Shown in pieces: positions 25,470 to 36,960 of a DNA stretch of 64,000 nucleotides. The DNA lies in the NCBI GenBank assembly GCA_027574665.1, contig CM050662.1:7346501-7410500 (forward strand), read 5' to 3'. The translations under genes were made by a program, and so were the position numbers. The stretch is from Rhynochetos jubatus. Its lineage: Eukaryota > Chordata > Aves > Eurypygiformes > Rhynochetidae. Below the pieces are notes generated by a model. It was given only the letters and a program-made list of their open reading frames with translations. It ran no database searches and had not been told where the DNA came from. How positions within the stretch are numbered: position 1 is the first letter of the stretch; every line of letters begins with the position of its first letter.

Positions 25470-25514
25470 ATGACTGCCGGCGGAGACTTCCCCTGCTCGG
25501 TGAACTGGCCGCGG
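25470..25514 (+). CDS. Putative first coding exon of a short spliced gene, plus strand
   Basis: At the right edge of the CpG island an ATG in acceptable context (G at -3) opens a 15-codon frame reading MTAGGDFPCSVNWPR. The frame runs straight into the donor CGG|GTGAGC and leaves it in phase 0. The next strong plus-strand acceptor with a phase-0 open frame is at 29024. Joining the two gives a protein of about 72 residues. I do not recognise the sequence as any family; it has no signal peptide or membrane segment in this part. The 5' untranslated part would lie inside the island. Alternatives are a non-coding transcript that uses the same donor, or a chance frame. The evidence is promoter position, start context, donor quality and phase agreement. 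Confidence 0.3.
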
Positions 25515-28500
25515 GTGAGCCTCGGTCATCGTGGGCTAGGTAGCTGCTTCAAAAACTCTGCACAGCACTCACCTTTTCTGTGTAATGAAATGCTGACTAG
25601 TATTTAACCTTAATTTTTCCCCTACCCTTCGCCATGCCTCTGTGAACGTGCCAATGGCACCAAAAAAAGGAGTCCTGAAGCAAAGCAGATCAGGAGACGA
25701 GAGAATGGCGAACTGCTAGACACAAGCAGATGCCAACCTGTAAAACTTTGTACAGATGCTTGACAAGGCCAGGAGGAAAGCAGCAAGTTACGTTATCCAG
25801 GATACACAGAAACAGCAGTGGAACGGAGCCTTGGACGTGGGCAATGCACAGCAGCAGGGCTAACAGCACTAACACGGAGCACTCTTCATCTGCCGATTTT
25901 TATTCCGTAACACAGAAAATCTGTGTGGAGGCATGAAGTATTGCACATTGGATTACCTGTAGCTGGGAAAAGCATACTGTGAATGTCTGATTAGAGAGAA
26001 ACTACAGCAGAGTTAATTTTCCAACTGCAACTGTAGTTTTGTAACTGTCAACAAAGAGCAGGGGTTTTAAGGGGCAATCCAGAAATCAGCAGGGAAGTAT
26101 CTCTCAGCTTTTCAAGGTTAATTGAGAAGAGGGGAGAGCTGGGCATACTAGTAGAGCCGGGCAAATTACATGCAATGCTGGAGCTTGAGGACTGCATCTA
26201 CTCACAGGGGTGAAGATCCACATAGCCACAACTTCTCCCTGGCCTCATCTTTTTCTATGGCATTTCACAGATTTCAAGATGTGTCCTTGCCTCAAACACT
26301 GTGGTCTAAATCTTAATGTAATGTGCATGGTGATGTTCTGATTCTGCAGAGACACTTCTGTACAGAGATGCTGTGATAGTCATTTTACTGGAAATAATCT
26401 CTCTACTTGAAAATAAACTAGATTGCAAAAATGAATGTTAGAGATGTATTAAAAAGATTGTTGCCGTTAAGTAATGAGTTGTCCCTATCAGGAAGAAAGA
26501 CTGAGAATTACACTCAGATGGGAAACAGACCTCATCAAACTACATTTCGATGCAACGCAAGTTTCGGTTAAAAAGGGAATGGAATGTCTGTAATAGCAGT
26601 TCATAAAGCACATGACTTGATGCTTATGATGATTAAACAGAAATTAGCAAAAACCAAAATATGTTTAGCCCATCCAATCTAAAGACATTTGTAAATCTTC
26701 ATCTCATTGGAGTCTTTCTAATAGTGATATACAGAATATTACAAATCTACTTAATATACCAGTGATTTGAGAGAGACCAAACAAATGGCTGATTAAATGC
26801 CACACAATGAAGATTTGCTGATGGTCAATTATGATGGACACGGGCTAATGGCAGAGACCAATCTAGACGCCTTGGTAAGGTGGCCTCATTTGTTCCACAG
26901 GACTGTTGAAGTCAAGGTCAGGTATCCAGTGAGAAAGAACGCAGGTTACATTTCATGTCAGGGGATTGTTTCCTGGAAGGCAGTTTACAGTAAACAGCAG
27001 TACTTTGTCCTGGTGAATAACTGAAGAGATGCTCCTGCTGTTACGGGTTAGTAAAGATGACAGCTGAGAGTGGATGGGTAGCGGGGAGAGTATCAAAGCA
27101 AAAATAAACAGAAGTTACCTGTCCAGGCATTATTAGTAAGGCCAAAGTGGGAATACTGCCTCTGTGTACACACTTAGGATTAATGATAACTGTATAAAAC
27201 TTAGACTATCTGAGAGACAATTAATGTATGTTTTGGAAAGATAACCATGTCTTCTCCCTAAAGTGAGAGGCCTAACGGAAGACAGGGAACCATGCTCTCT
27301 CTTCCTCTTGTTCTCTATTTAAATTGATCTTGGATTCTTTTAGATGTGCTGATACATCTTCGAAGGAAGAGAGGCTTGTTCCCATCCCTTTAATCTGGTG
27401 GTAAGGGTATTCTCCTGGGAGTAGGAGACGTGAGACTGAATATGCATGAGGCTACGGAGAATAAACCAAATACCTCATTTCTGGGTTAGAACTCTTTAAC
27501 TACTGGGTTAGTAAGTAAATGGTGACCACAGGCTACTCCTCCTCTTGCAGGTTTTAAATCCTTTAGCTCTGTTTAGCCCTTTAGAGGAAAGAATGCAAGT
27601 GCCTGCCTTCAAGAACAAGTTCCAAGCAGTGAATCCCACGTGAATATAAGTGTGGTTCTTCAGATTTTGGTAAAGTGCCCGAGGAATGGGTCTGCAGACG
27701 TATCACTGTCCTGTTTCCTGTTGGCTACATCAGTTACTGCTCCATGCCTGAGATGCTGAAAAGGAAGGCCAGCAATACACAGCCTAGAACCTGCATGATC
27801 TATGAGCTGCTGTCCCTAATAGCCTTGGAGTCTCTCTGTATCACCCTGTCACTTACAGAACCTGCTGACATGAGAACATCTTGTCTGTTTTCAGAAGGGC
27901 CATGGTTCTCTTTCTCACACTTCTTGAAAAATTGATCTTCAGTGTGATTTGAAAGGAAAAAGGACACACACACACAAAATTGTAGTTTACTGGGGATAAG
28001 TACTGGATGCTTGTCTCCTTGCCTTTTAAGCACGTGTTTGAATTTTCTAACCTGGAACAGCTGATTTTTTAATGTCTGCCTCTACATCATTATTCCTCTA
28101 TTAGTATGTAGCAGCTCCACCACACACATTGCTATACCTTGATCAAAATAGGCATAATTAAAGGCAATTTCTGGAAGCAAATGTAAATGCATTGTACAGC
28201 GAAGGTGAAATTTGAATACTGCAGCTAATTAATGACTGGAACATTTTACCTATGGAATGTGAATTGTGTTGCTTGGAGTCTTTAAACAGAACCAAAACCC
28301 TTTCTGAAAGATACGTTTCATCTCAAATGTAAGTTACGGGACTGATGGAGTGGTTACTTGGGTGAAGTTCGGGTGAAGTTCACTGGCTGGGCACAGTTTT
28401 TGCCAACCCTGTAGGCTATGAATCATGATACGCAGTGATCCACCGTAACAGCACAGGACTCAACTCTTCAGAATAAAGAGAGCGCTTATCTTCCTGAACA

Positions 28501-29023
28501 ATGCCTCACAATGCTTTAACACGTAAAGAGGATTATTTTCATTAATTGGTACAATTTCCCACATTTATTATATGTACTGGAATATCATTAGTTGCACCTG
28601 ACTTAGATGTCCTGTTTTCATTCTTAATCCTAAGCCTGCAATTGCACAGTAATTCATCCTCTAAACAGTAGTCTCACTTATAAAAAAATAGGGAAAAAAA
28701 TATGTGTGGGAGTATCCATTCCAAGGCAGTAATCACCCAGTGGTTCCAGAGAAATACCCGAGCATCGCGCAGTGAGCTACCAACAGAGGAGGAGCAGCAA
28801 GACACCGTATTCTAACGCACTGGAATTACCCTCTTTGGTAATTCAGTAAATGTGGTGCTTGTTTGACTTTAAAATAAGGGAGGTTCTATCACCTCTTAAC
28901 TATTGCCAGAAGCTGTCCGTAATTTGTCAAACAGGAGGAAGAGAAAGGTGTTGAAACTGGACGAGTATTTTCAGGTAGTTTCCCGTCCCTTTCACCTGTT
29001 TTATTTTTTCTTCCCTTCTACAG
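25515..29023 (+). other. Presumed first intron or intergenic sequence
   Basis: AT-rich sequence with no repeat family recognised. It begins with GTGAGC and ends with a long pyrimidine tract and CAG. Two splice-bounded pseudo-exons (27344-27400 and 28290-28328) have stop codons in the frame set by the putative first exon. A perfect 11-base tandem pair lies at 28360-28381. Confidence 0.35.
28360..28381 (+). repeat. Tandem duplication, 2 x 11 bases
   Basis: GGGTGAAGTTC is present twice in perfect tandem. It is a small local duplication with no evident role. Confidence 0.85.
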
Positions 29024-29197
29024 CCAGCCCATCTACCTTGTAAGAATTACAGCCTGTCTTTGAAATGGCTCAAAGGGAAGTACCGAGCAGGTGGAAAGCT
29101 ACTTGCTATATGCTTGAACAGCTCTGAACAATTCACAGCCGTCAACAAGTTTGCAGTTCTGGAAGAAGAGGAGGAAAAAGATGGAAAGTCTGTGTAG
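29024..29197 (+). CDS. Putative terminal coding exon, unrecognised short protein
   Basis: A strong acceptor (cctgttttattttttcttcccttctacag) precedes a frame that stays open for 57 codons and stops at 29195-29197. The frame is phase 0, matching the donor at 25514. The peptide begins PAHLPCKNYSLSLKWLKGKY, has a basic N-terminal half and ends with NKFAVLEEEEEKDGKSV, an acidic tail. No domain or family is recognised, and there is no membrane segment. A weak donor-like GTAATA directly follows the stop, so the exon could also be internal, with the stop inside it. No AATAAA was seen just downstream, which weakens the idea of a final exon. It could equally be an exon of a long non-coding RNA from the island, or chance. 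Confidence 0.3.
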   Translation, partial: PAHLPCKNYSLSLKWLKGKYRAGGKLLAICLNSSEQFTAVNKFAVLEEEEEKDGKSV

Positions 29198-32100
29198 GTA
29201 ATACCTGCTCAGTGGAAAGTAAAGAAAGTGTGCAGGCTTTTATGGGCACAGAGCACTGCTGTACTGAAAGAGGGATCACTTTTCTTTAGATAAATTGCTG
29301 TCTGCAAATGAGCACGGTCAGTATTGCAGAGCCATCCCTAATGAAACCCCCACCACCATGCAAATTCAGTAGGATACCCCCTGCCTGGCACGGTGCGTGT
29401 CTGCAGCGTGTTCCACGTCCATGAAACTCTGCACTTACATACCTAAACCCCGTATCTTCACTGATCACAAAGGTCCCAAGGGAATTCTGAAGAATACAGC
29501 TGCCAACTTACTGTTAAAGCGGGCTACTGCCATCTCTAAGCAAATGATGAGCCTTTGCTCATCTGGCAGATCAAGGTTCACTGGGCTCTGAGAAGAATTT
29601 TTGTGTTCCAGTTGCCCGGCCCTCAGGAGACAACGTGCGGGTACTGAAATTACATATCACTGTGGAGAGTTGGTGGGATGCACCGTTTCTACTGGACTTA
29701 CTGTGCTGAGAGCGCTTATATGATAATCCTAAACCACTAATACAAATGTTCGACTAAATATATGAATTTTGGAACAATTCTCACTTGTGTGAACCAGGAC
29801 CCAGGTCTCTCACCTTCTCTGGCCCATACAGTTACTGCAGTCATACTGGTTTCTGACACACATTTTAGATTCCAGTTCCTGAATACTGAAATCTGCATTC
29901 TTGTTGCTGCTGTAACATAAGTGGAAGATACAGCTGTTAACTAGTCCTTAGTTTGGTTTTGCAAGCTACTGACGACTACTAAGTATAATTACACGCTATT
30001 GCAATGTTAATTCTCTTAGCCATTTTAATGACTGACACCACAGTTTCACCTGTTTTCCTGCAGTAATCACTGAGGGGTTGAAGCCATTATTAAAGAAAAA
30101 GTGTATGCTTTACGTAGTTGTCTGTGTAGAGAAATGTCTTTGCATTTTTGGTCTGGGAGAAAATACTGCAAGGTGGTCATGATAAAAACCATGGAGGTCA
30201 GGGAGCATTCTGGTCAGTAACGAAGGGAGGTGCAGACAAATCATCTACTGGAAGCTGCATGCAAAAATGCAAAGAATGATTAGGGAAAGAACGATGAGAA
30301 CAACAAAAAAAAAAAAAAGTAAAAAGAGAAGTGTACAATATATAAAATAGGGCATGCAATTTGTGCCCAGTTTATCGTCTGAGTGATACTCTTCTCTCCC
30401 TACATAAAATGCCAGTGCAAACTTCCCTAACAGCATTTGCTGCTGTTAAATGAGACCACTCTGGAGATTGGGGGAGGAATCAGACGGGGGAAAAGCTGAA
30501 TTTATTATCTATGATATACTGGTGAATCTTTTAACTTCCATAGCCTCACTAACATTAGAAAATAGAATAGGACAATATTTTTTCATTTTATTAGTATGCA
30601 AAAATTAACAAGACAAAAAGAGATATTACATAATAATAAACTAATATGAAATTCTCAGGATTGGAATAACTTTTTTCCAACAGACAGTGTAAATTCTGTG
30701 TTATTGTGTAACATTTAAAAATAATGGAGACTATGTAACTGATGTTTAAATAAGCTTTTAGTTAAACAATTTTGGTTTTGATTTGCTAAACCTTAATTTA
30801 GCCCCATTTTCCCCATCTTTCATGAGTAGTCTTTATGCTCTGTACCTTCTTCTACCCTTTTAGTGCAAACTGTTTTCCTCAAAAGGAAGTTCCATATAAG
30901 CACATGGAAGTATTCACTTGCTTTATTTATCTTCTCACAAAATCCAACAACCCCACTCAGGATCAGGGCCCCACTTTCACCACTGACTAAGCAAGATGAC
31001 ACAGTCCTTTCTCTGTGAAGGTCATGGTTTAAGTGCCTGATTCCCTGAATATTGCATGAAAGAAGGATGATGAACTTCGCTGTTATCAGTTACTTTGTGT
31101 GACGAAAGGTGCAAGATAAAGAGGAAGTTTTCATGCCTGATCTCCTTTCATTATCTCTTGTGTTAAACTGCAGTGAGCACTCCACAAGAAGCCCAATATT
31201 TAATGCATTGGCTGTAAGAGCACTGGGCAATAGATTTATCAAGTGATATGGTATACAAGGTTTATTTGCTGTAAATATGTATAATGCAAAGAAACATGTT
31301 CATTTATCACTCCTAGCAGCAAGAACTCCTGCAGTGCAAAAAGAAATGAAGGCAGCCATAGAAGAACGGGAAGTTAGAGCAGGAATTCTGTTTGTGGGGA
31401 TGTATAATCTAGAAGGGCTGTTATAAGATGACAAAAATAATGTATTATAGCAAGTGCTAATGAAATACCTAGATTCTAAAACATGTTCTTTTAAACTGTA
31501 GATATATAGAAAAGAAGGCAACAAAACATAGTAGTTGTGAGGTTTACTGTGTCTCGATGTTTTTTGAAGTTGAAATTTGAAGGGCTGAGAAAGGGAAGAG
31601 GAGCCCAGTAACCCCAGGAACAATGAGAATATACACACAACTAGATTAGTTTAATGGATGTTTTCTGTTGTTTTTCTACTTTAATTGATATATCTCATTT
31701 ACAAAATGAAGTCCTGCTTGCTGTATAAAATCTGCCAACTTCATTGTTATTTTTCTGTGTTTTCAAACAATTATTCAGTTTGTGGTGCTCATTAGAGACG
31801 CCATTTCTTTGTACCCAAAGGAACCTGTAATTGCTGGTTAACACGCTACTACACGAAGACTTACTGAGCACGATACCGTGTTATTTCCATTCTCTTACAA
31901 AGACATACAGGTACACTCCAGTTATTTAAAATAATTGTCTCGGTGTGCTCGCATTAGTCAGTGTAAAATGTGAGGGTGGCAGAACTTCCACACTGATGCA
32001 TGTTTGCAGAACTGACATTTGTGAAATTGTATTTATTGTTCTCTGCATTCTCCTGTCTTAAGAGCGTTAGAAAGGTTTGGGGGATCTTTTGTAATTCCCA

Positions 32101-33735
32101 TGTCATAAGCTATTCCCAGGCTAATTTCTGATCTCAGGAAAAAAGGTGTAAGCTGAGACTTTCAGATCCTCAGTGCCAGTGTAGAAATGGGCTATAACAG
32201 TACCTCAGAAACAGAACTTAAAATTCCCCACTCTTTCCTTGGGAATGTGAAACTTCACTTCCTAATATCAGCAGTACTTTTTTTAATTATCACTACTGAA
32301 ATAGTAAACTGAAATAGAAACTCTGAAATACAAATGTATTAAATATAAAAATATGTGCAAAAATGCATATATAAAATCAAATGTATTTTTTACATTGCTA
32401 ATAAGATTCTGCAAATGGAATTCACTCATCACTGAGTTCATCATACACAATTTATCTTAAGTATGGTGCAGTCTCTCAGGTCTGATGACCTGCTTCACTT
32501 ACAGAAAGAGTAAAAACTGACTTTTCCAGCATTCCAAATAAATTTGACTCTAAATATAATTAAGAATATATGCCTGTTATATAGGAAGACACACTTTGTA
32601 CTAACTCATTAATGCGTTCATATTCAAACTTCAACACGTTTCGAACAATGGGCCATAAAAAACTTGGTGTCTGTCCATGACACCAATTATTACGACTGGA
32701 ATAATTAAGCTTGCGTCTTGCAATTAATCACCTTGACTGCCAACAAATAGTATATTTATCTTCATTATCTTCCTCCTTTATGCTATACAGCCAAAGCTGA
32801 TGCCACGTTTGGCTACAGAAGGGACGGAGATTCAGCCGTAAGATACAAGGAGGCGCAAGCTGCCCATCACATCAGGTACTCAGAAAGGGAGCCTACAGAG
32901 CCGACCGCAGTTAAGAAACGCCGGGTTGTCATTTCGCAGATCTGCACCATTGGCAGAAAACCAGCCAGCAAGAACGTATGAAGAACATCAGTGCACACCC
33001 ACTGGGGAAGGAACTCTGTGTATTTAAATATAACTCTACAGCCCTGTGAAACCTGAGCGTCTTTAAGACTAGGATTTTGCATTTTCAGCTTCCTCATGTA
33101 TTTTAATTAAAGACAAACAGAATTATGGACAGTACAAATTACTTTTCTCAAATGAGAAACAAAAGAGGGGATGCCGGACTAATTTATTTGCTTTTGCTTG
33201 CATCTCTTTTTCCATTATTATTTTAACAAATGAGTTTACTAGCAGGAATGTTTGGTAAAATAATGAAGCAAATATTGTTAAATATTGTGATTATTCATAG
33301 CAGAACCTGTAAGTTATGTTTCTCCAATTGGAAAAGAAGAATGTGTTGTACGACCTACATACCCATTCAAAAAAGGCCTGAATATTCAAAAATCTCTGCT
33401 TATGAATGAATTACAGACAAAAAATTATGCATAGATATTATTCAGCAAACAGTTTGAACATATACATCAGAAAAACTAGTTTGTTTGGAAAACTTGCAAA
33501 TACGAAATGGAGCAAAGAAATTATTCATTATGAATTATTTGCACAGCATCTGTCTTACTTTCTCATGTTAATTGCCTCTGCTAAACCACATTTGCTCCCC
33601 CTCAGTATGTAAATTTAAATGATTTTGCATATTCTCTGAATACCCAGTAAATGCAAGTTTCATTACCTTACCACTTATATCTTTCTTGTCAGACTAATTA
33701 TACTAGAGTTTATATAATTTTAAAATTTGACCTAC
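29198..33735. other. AT-rich unique sequence
   Basis: No repeat family is recognised. A good acceptor-like sequence (tttcacctgttttcctgcag) ends at 30063 and leads into a 39-codon frame, but in a different phase and without a good donor. An A-rich run lies at 30304-30318. Nothing else can be supported. Confidence 0.45.
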
Positions 33736-33782
33736 CAGCTTCCTGTAGATTGCAGCCTCTTCCTCTGGATTTTGAGAATTAC
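33736..33782 (-). CDS. Putative 47-base internal exon, minus strand
   Basis: On the minus strand a pyrimidine-rich acceptor (tttttattttaatcctag) is followed by 47 bases and the donor CTG|GTAGGT. One frame reads NSQNPEEEAAIYRKL, a plausible hydrophilic helix-like stretch that enters in phase 1 and leaves in phase 0. A second frame (phase 0 in) is also open, VILKIQRKRLQSTGS. The third contains a stop. The first looks more protein-like but I do not recognise its family. The surrounding sequence is AT-rich, so this short block stands out. With the 63719-63769 and 35316-35342 candidates it would form a chain read right to left, but only the phase-0 frame joins directly to them. It may be a pseudo-exon. 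Confidence 0.28.
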
Positions 33783-35315
33783 CTAGGATTAAAATAAAAA
33801 AATGATTAAAAACATGCACATCAACTGCATTTGTGAAAGATCTTGTAAGGTATGTGGCAATTCCCCCTGTATTTACATATATGGAAAAAACTAGGGTTTG
33901 GTTTTAATCACACCACTTTTAATGTAATTATTATAAATCTAGGACATGACCCACAATCCATCTGAATTAACACAGAATTTTACGGACTTTTGAGCACCTA
34001 CACCAGACCTTCCCTGCAGTAACAGGGCACTGTATCCTTTCCTACTTCCTACCAGGTACCACTCTAGTTGTATATAATTATTCTTTCTACAAAGCAAGTG
34101 TACACATCAGGCAGCTTGATTTCCTCCAAAAATACATCTTTTTTTCACTGAATTTTCTGACTTTTTGATTCTTTAACCACTGACTCGTGTTGTCTCTCCA
34201 AGAAATTGTCTCTCTTTGCAATACCTTCATGCCGCCCATAGAAATAAAAGTGTCTTGTCAAAGACTGTGCTGGTCTTGGACATTAAATGCCAGTCTAATC
34301 CTTCAGGCCTGTGAACAGAAATGCCCCCCTGGCCAAATCTGTCCCACTGGGGCACTGAGAATGTCACCTAAGTAAAGCCTCAGGATGGGTTCCACATTAT
34401 CAGCATATATACTTCGTTAAAAAGGCAGATCTGCAGAAAGCACTCCTTTTATAGTGCTATACTTAGAAGCCAAGCACTTTGAGTAGTACAAAGACAGACT
34501 TTTCAAAAGGCATAAAGCCTTCTGTTTAAAATTCCGTCTTCAACATACCACAAAATACATAACCCTTGAAATGACTTTGGTTTTAGTACCGTATACTGCT
34601 TACAAAACAATGCGTTAACATGGGTAGCACAACTGGGTAAAAGCACACTTACTCATTTATTTCTGCTGAGGGTGGAAACTTGGCTGAACGCTTACAGTAA
34701 GCGTTTTGCGGTAGCCATTAGTACATCGCCAAGGCACAGTGGGTGGACGTTATCGCCTGCACATCTCGACTGAAAACTCACATTTTCTAGCATCTTCATG
34801 GATTTCAACAAGGGAAAAGAAATTCTGATACAGTTTTATGATACAGTTTTTACATCAGTATGAAATTTCATCAACTCATGCTCTACAGACATTTGTGGGT
34901 CATAACAGAATTTCTGTCTTAAGAAGTTCCCCAGTACGTCATGGAAATCTCAGTCCTATTTGTCGCTCCTAATCCATCCACCCATCTGTTCTGTACTGCA
35001 CAGGCCTGTGCTGTCATATGATTTTTGAAATGAATGGCACCAATAAAATTTTGGGCCTTATCTTCAGCAATTCATTTTTTCGTGATTTTTTGTAATGCAC
35101 CTTTAGGCTACAGAACACATCTATAGGTTTTTCCTCTCTACAGGATGTGTTGTCCTGTATGCTTTAGCAGTTCAGTGAGCTGAGCTGATTCAAATGAGCC
35201 TTGAAATGTTAAATACAACTTGTAATATCAAAGGTTCTCATATCAAATAATTTTCTTCCCGTGGATCCTAGGGAGATTAAGGACTCGTGCAGGGACTGAA
35301 ATGTCCACTACTCAC
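33783..35315. other. AT-rich unique sequence
   Basis: No repeat or exon is supported. A 13-base near-perfect tandem pair (TGATACAGTTTTA/T) lies at 34826-34851. On the minus strand near 34654 there is a good donor-like GTAAGTG without a convincing acceptor. Confidence 0.45.
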
Positions 35316-35342
35316 ATCAAAATCTGTTCGTTGGAGGAATGG
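35316..35342 (-). CDS. Putative 27-base microexon, minus strand
   Basis: On the minus strand the acceptor 'gtggtgtagctgtattttccag' and the donor GAT|GTGAGTAG bound exactly 27 bases. In phase 0 it encodes PFLQRTDFD; in another phase HSSNEQIL. The length is a multiple of three, so inclusion or skipping would keep the reading frame, the hallmark of the short neuronal microexons known in vertebrates. It lies inside a longer minus-strand open stretch (35277-35726, 149 codons), so a larger exon using a weaker upstream acceptor is an alternative. No protein family is recognised, and the host gene is unknown. Confidence 0.22.
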
Positions 35343-36500
35343 CTGGAAAATACAGCTACACCACTTCTTTCTCCATTTGTAAACCAGGCGCAAGGGCAGA
35401 GTATGAGGTCCATATGGCAATGAGTGAATGCTAAATGTTGAGCCACTGTGTGACACTGTGACAGAAGACTGCATGCACAACCTTGAGGTGATGTTTTCTT
35501 CGCAACTGGCATAGAAATTCACTTTTGGGTCAGACAGTAAATTAAACACAGTACGGCTGCACTGTGGCTTTTCCTCCAGTCTGGTTATCTCCAAGCCCAG
35601 AGAAAAAAGTTGACGCTCTCTCTGTTGTTTTCCTGGTTTTGTGTTCATAACAACACAGCAGCAGTGTCTGTTTGTAGCTTGCTTACCTTTCTTTACTTCT
35701 GAGCTGAATTCAGAAGTATGTTTCAATCATCCAAAATACCAGCCCCCAAAACACTCCTTTATTTTCTGAATCAAAGAATAGGAACTGTCAAGAAATTGCC
35801 TGCTTCCTTCCCCCCTCTCTGCTCTGCAGGTGTGGAAGAGATACTTGGAGAAGAGTCCTCTCTAGATTTTACATCCTAGACCCGGTCTATTTATCAGTAC
35901 AGCCCTTGTGCGCTTGCCATCACGTGCAGGACAACCACACCAGTGCTGAGAATCTGAACTGGAGCTACAGTCCTAATTCTGGCACGTTCTTGCTGGCACA
36001 CATTTTTGTACTATAATTAACTTCAATTCTCGTATCGTACAGCAGGAATATGACTTCTAGCTATGTGCTTCATGACAGACTGATAAAAAACCCAAATATT
36101 TTGAAAGGTAATTAGTAAGTAACTCCGTGTGAAAAGTAGGGAGATTGTGTTTTCCAGGACTGGCATTCTAATTGTAAACGCAGTCACACATGGAATCAAA
36201 TGTTTCTAAAGATGCTATCTGAATAACTCTGAGAATGACAACAGGGTATAAGCGGGCATTACTCAATATTGCCAACAATTAAAAAATTATATTAGGATAT
36301 AGAAAATAACCCCACATTTATTTCAGGATCCTTGTTTAAGGAGAAAATGTGGACTCTTGATACCACTGCAGAACAACCATTAACTGCATAATGACAATCA
36401 CCGTATACAGAAATGAGTAGGGAGTATTTTAATGGAAAGCATATTGCCATTTTGCTTGCATTAAAAGTCAAAGGCAATTAAAACATAATTTAATTAGAGA
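35343..36500. other. Unique sequence with a long minus-strand open frame
   Basis: The minus strand is open for 149 codons across 35277-35726 from an ATG. It is Cys- and Ser-rich, and no homologue comes to mind. A good donor-like AAAG|GTAAGC sits within it, at about 35688 on the minus strand. Frames of this length are marginal by chance in 64 kb, so no gene is called. The rest is featureless. Confidence 0.4.
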
Positions 36501-36960
36501 ATATCTTATCAGCTGTAAAAAGTAAAATTGATTGATATGCAGTGTAGGGATAACTTGGCTGCTGCTACTTGTAAAGTGATGGTGAAGCTGACAAATTAGT
36601 CACTTGTTTTTTATTTGATAATTTTATGTATTTTTATATTTTCTTTCGCCACTGAAGGCATTTTAATTAGCTAATGTTTGATTGCTCATTGTTTGCAAAT
36701 GGAAAATGTTATCAGTGTATTATGAGCTGAAGAGTTGTTGGCATTCAGATTAAGCATCTACCATGACGATATCCTGCTCTCGCATTACTAACAATAGTTA
36801 TCCGAGAACACAATTTTTCTTATGGTTCTTTCTCTCCGTATTACTGTCCAGTAAGATGTTTTAGCCTCCATCTTAAGCATCACATGTCGCTGGAAACAGG
36901 TCAGCATAGCTCACAGCAGCTCCAAATCAGTGAGCAATCTCATCATTTGGAAGAATCCGT
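36500..36960. promoter_or_regulatory. Conserved-element-like block
   Basis: The stretch is dense in homeodomain- and POU-type words (TTTTAATTAGCTAATG, TTTGATTGCTCATTGTTTGCAAATGG, ATGAGCTGAAG) and has the mixed texture typical of deeply conserved non-coding elements near developmental genes. This is inferred from sequence appearance only. Confidence 0.2.

Larger units (their letters stand above)
24400..25540. promoter_or_regulatory. CpG island promoter
   Basis: This is the only CpG-rich segment in the window. CpG is dense from about 24400, peaks at 24650-25360, and falls away by 25540, while the flanks are CpG-poor. Promoter words include GGGCGGG boxes (24739-24745, about 24960-24968, and near 25148), a CCAAT box (24844-24848), an NRF1-like TGCGCATAGCG (25034-25044), and a YY1-like site on the minus strand (25407-25414). 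No TATA box was seen, as expected for this promoter class. Donor-like sites face outward on both sides (24508 minus, 25514 plus), so transcription may start in both directions. Long open frames across the island are expected from its GC content and are not called as genes. Confidence 0.85.

Noticed and set aside
27344-27400. 57-base plus-strand pseudo-exon (cttggattcttttag ... GTG|GTAAGG)
   Set aside because: Read in phase 0 from the putative first exon it hits a stop at the third codon; only one other frame is open.
28290-28328. 39-base plus-strand pseudo-exon (gtctttaaacag ... AAT|GTAAGT)
   Set aside because: A stop occurs in the frame set by the upstream candidate exon, and the sequence has no coding character.
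30064-30182. Strong acceptor followed by a 39-codon open frame
   Set aside because: The phase does not match the 25514 donor, and no good donor or poly(A) signal follows.
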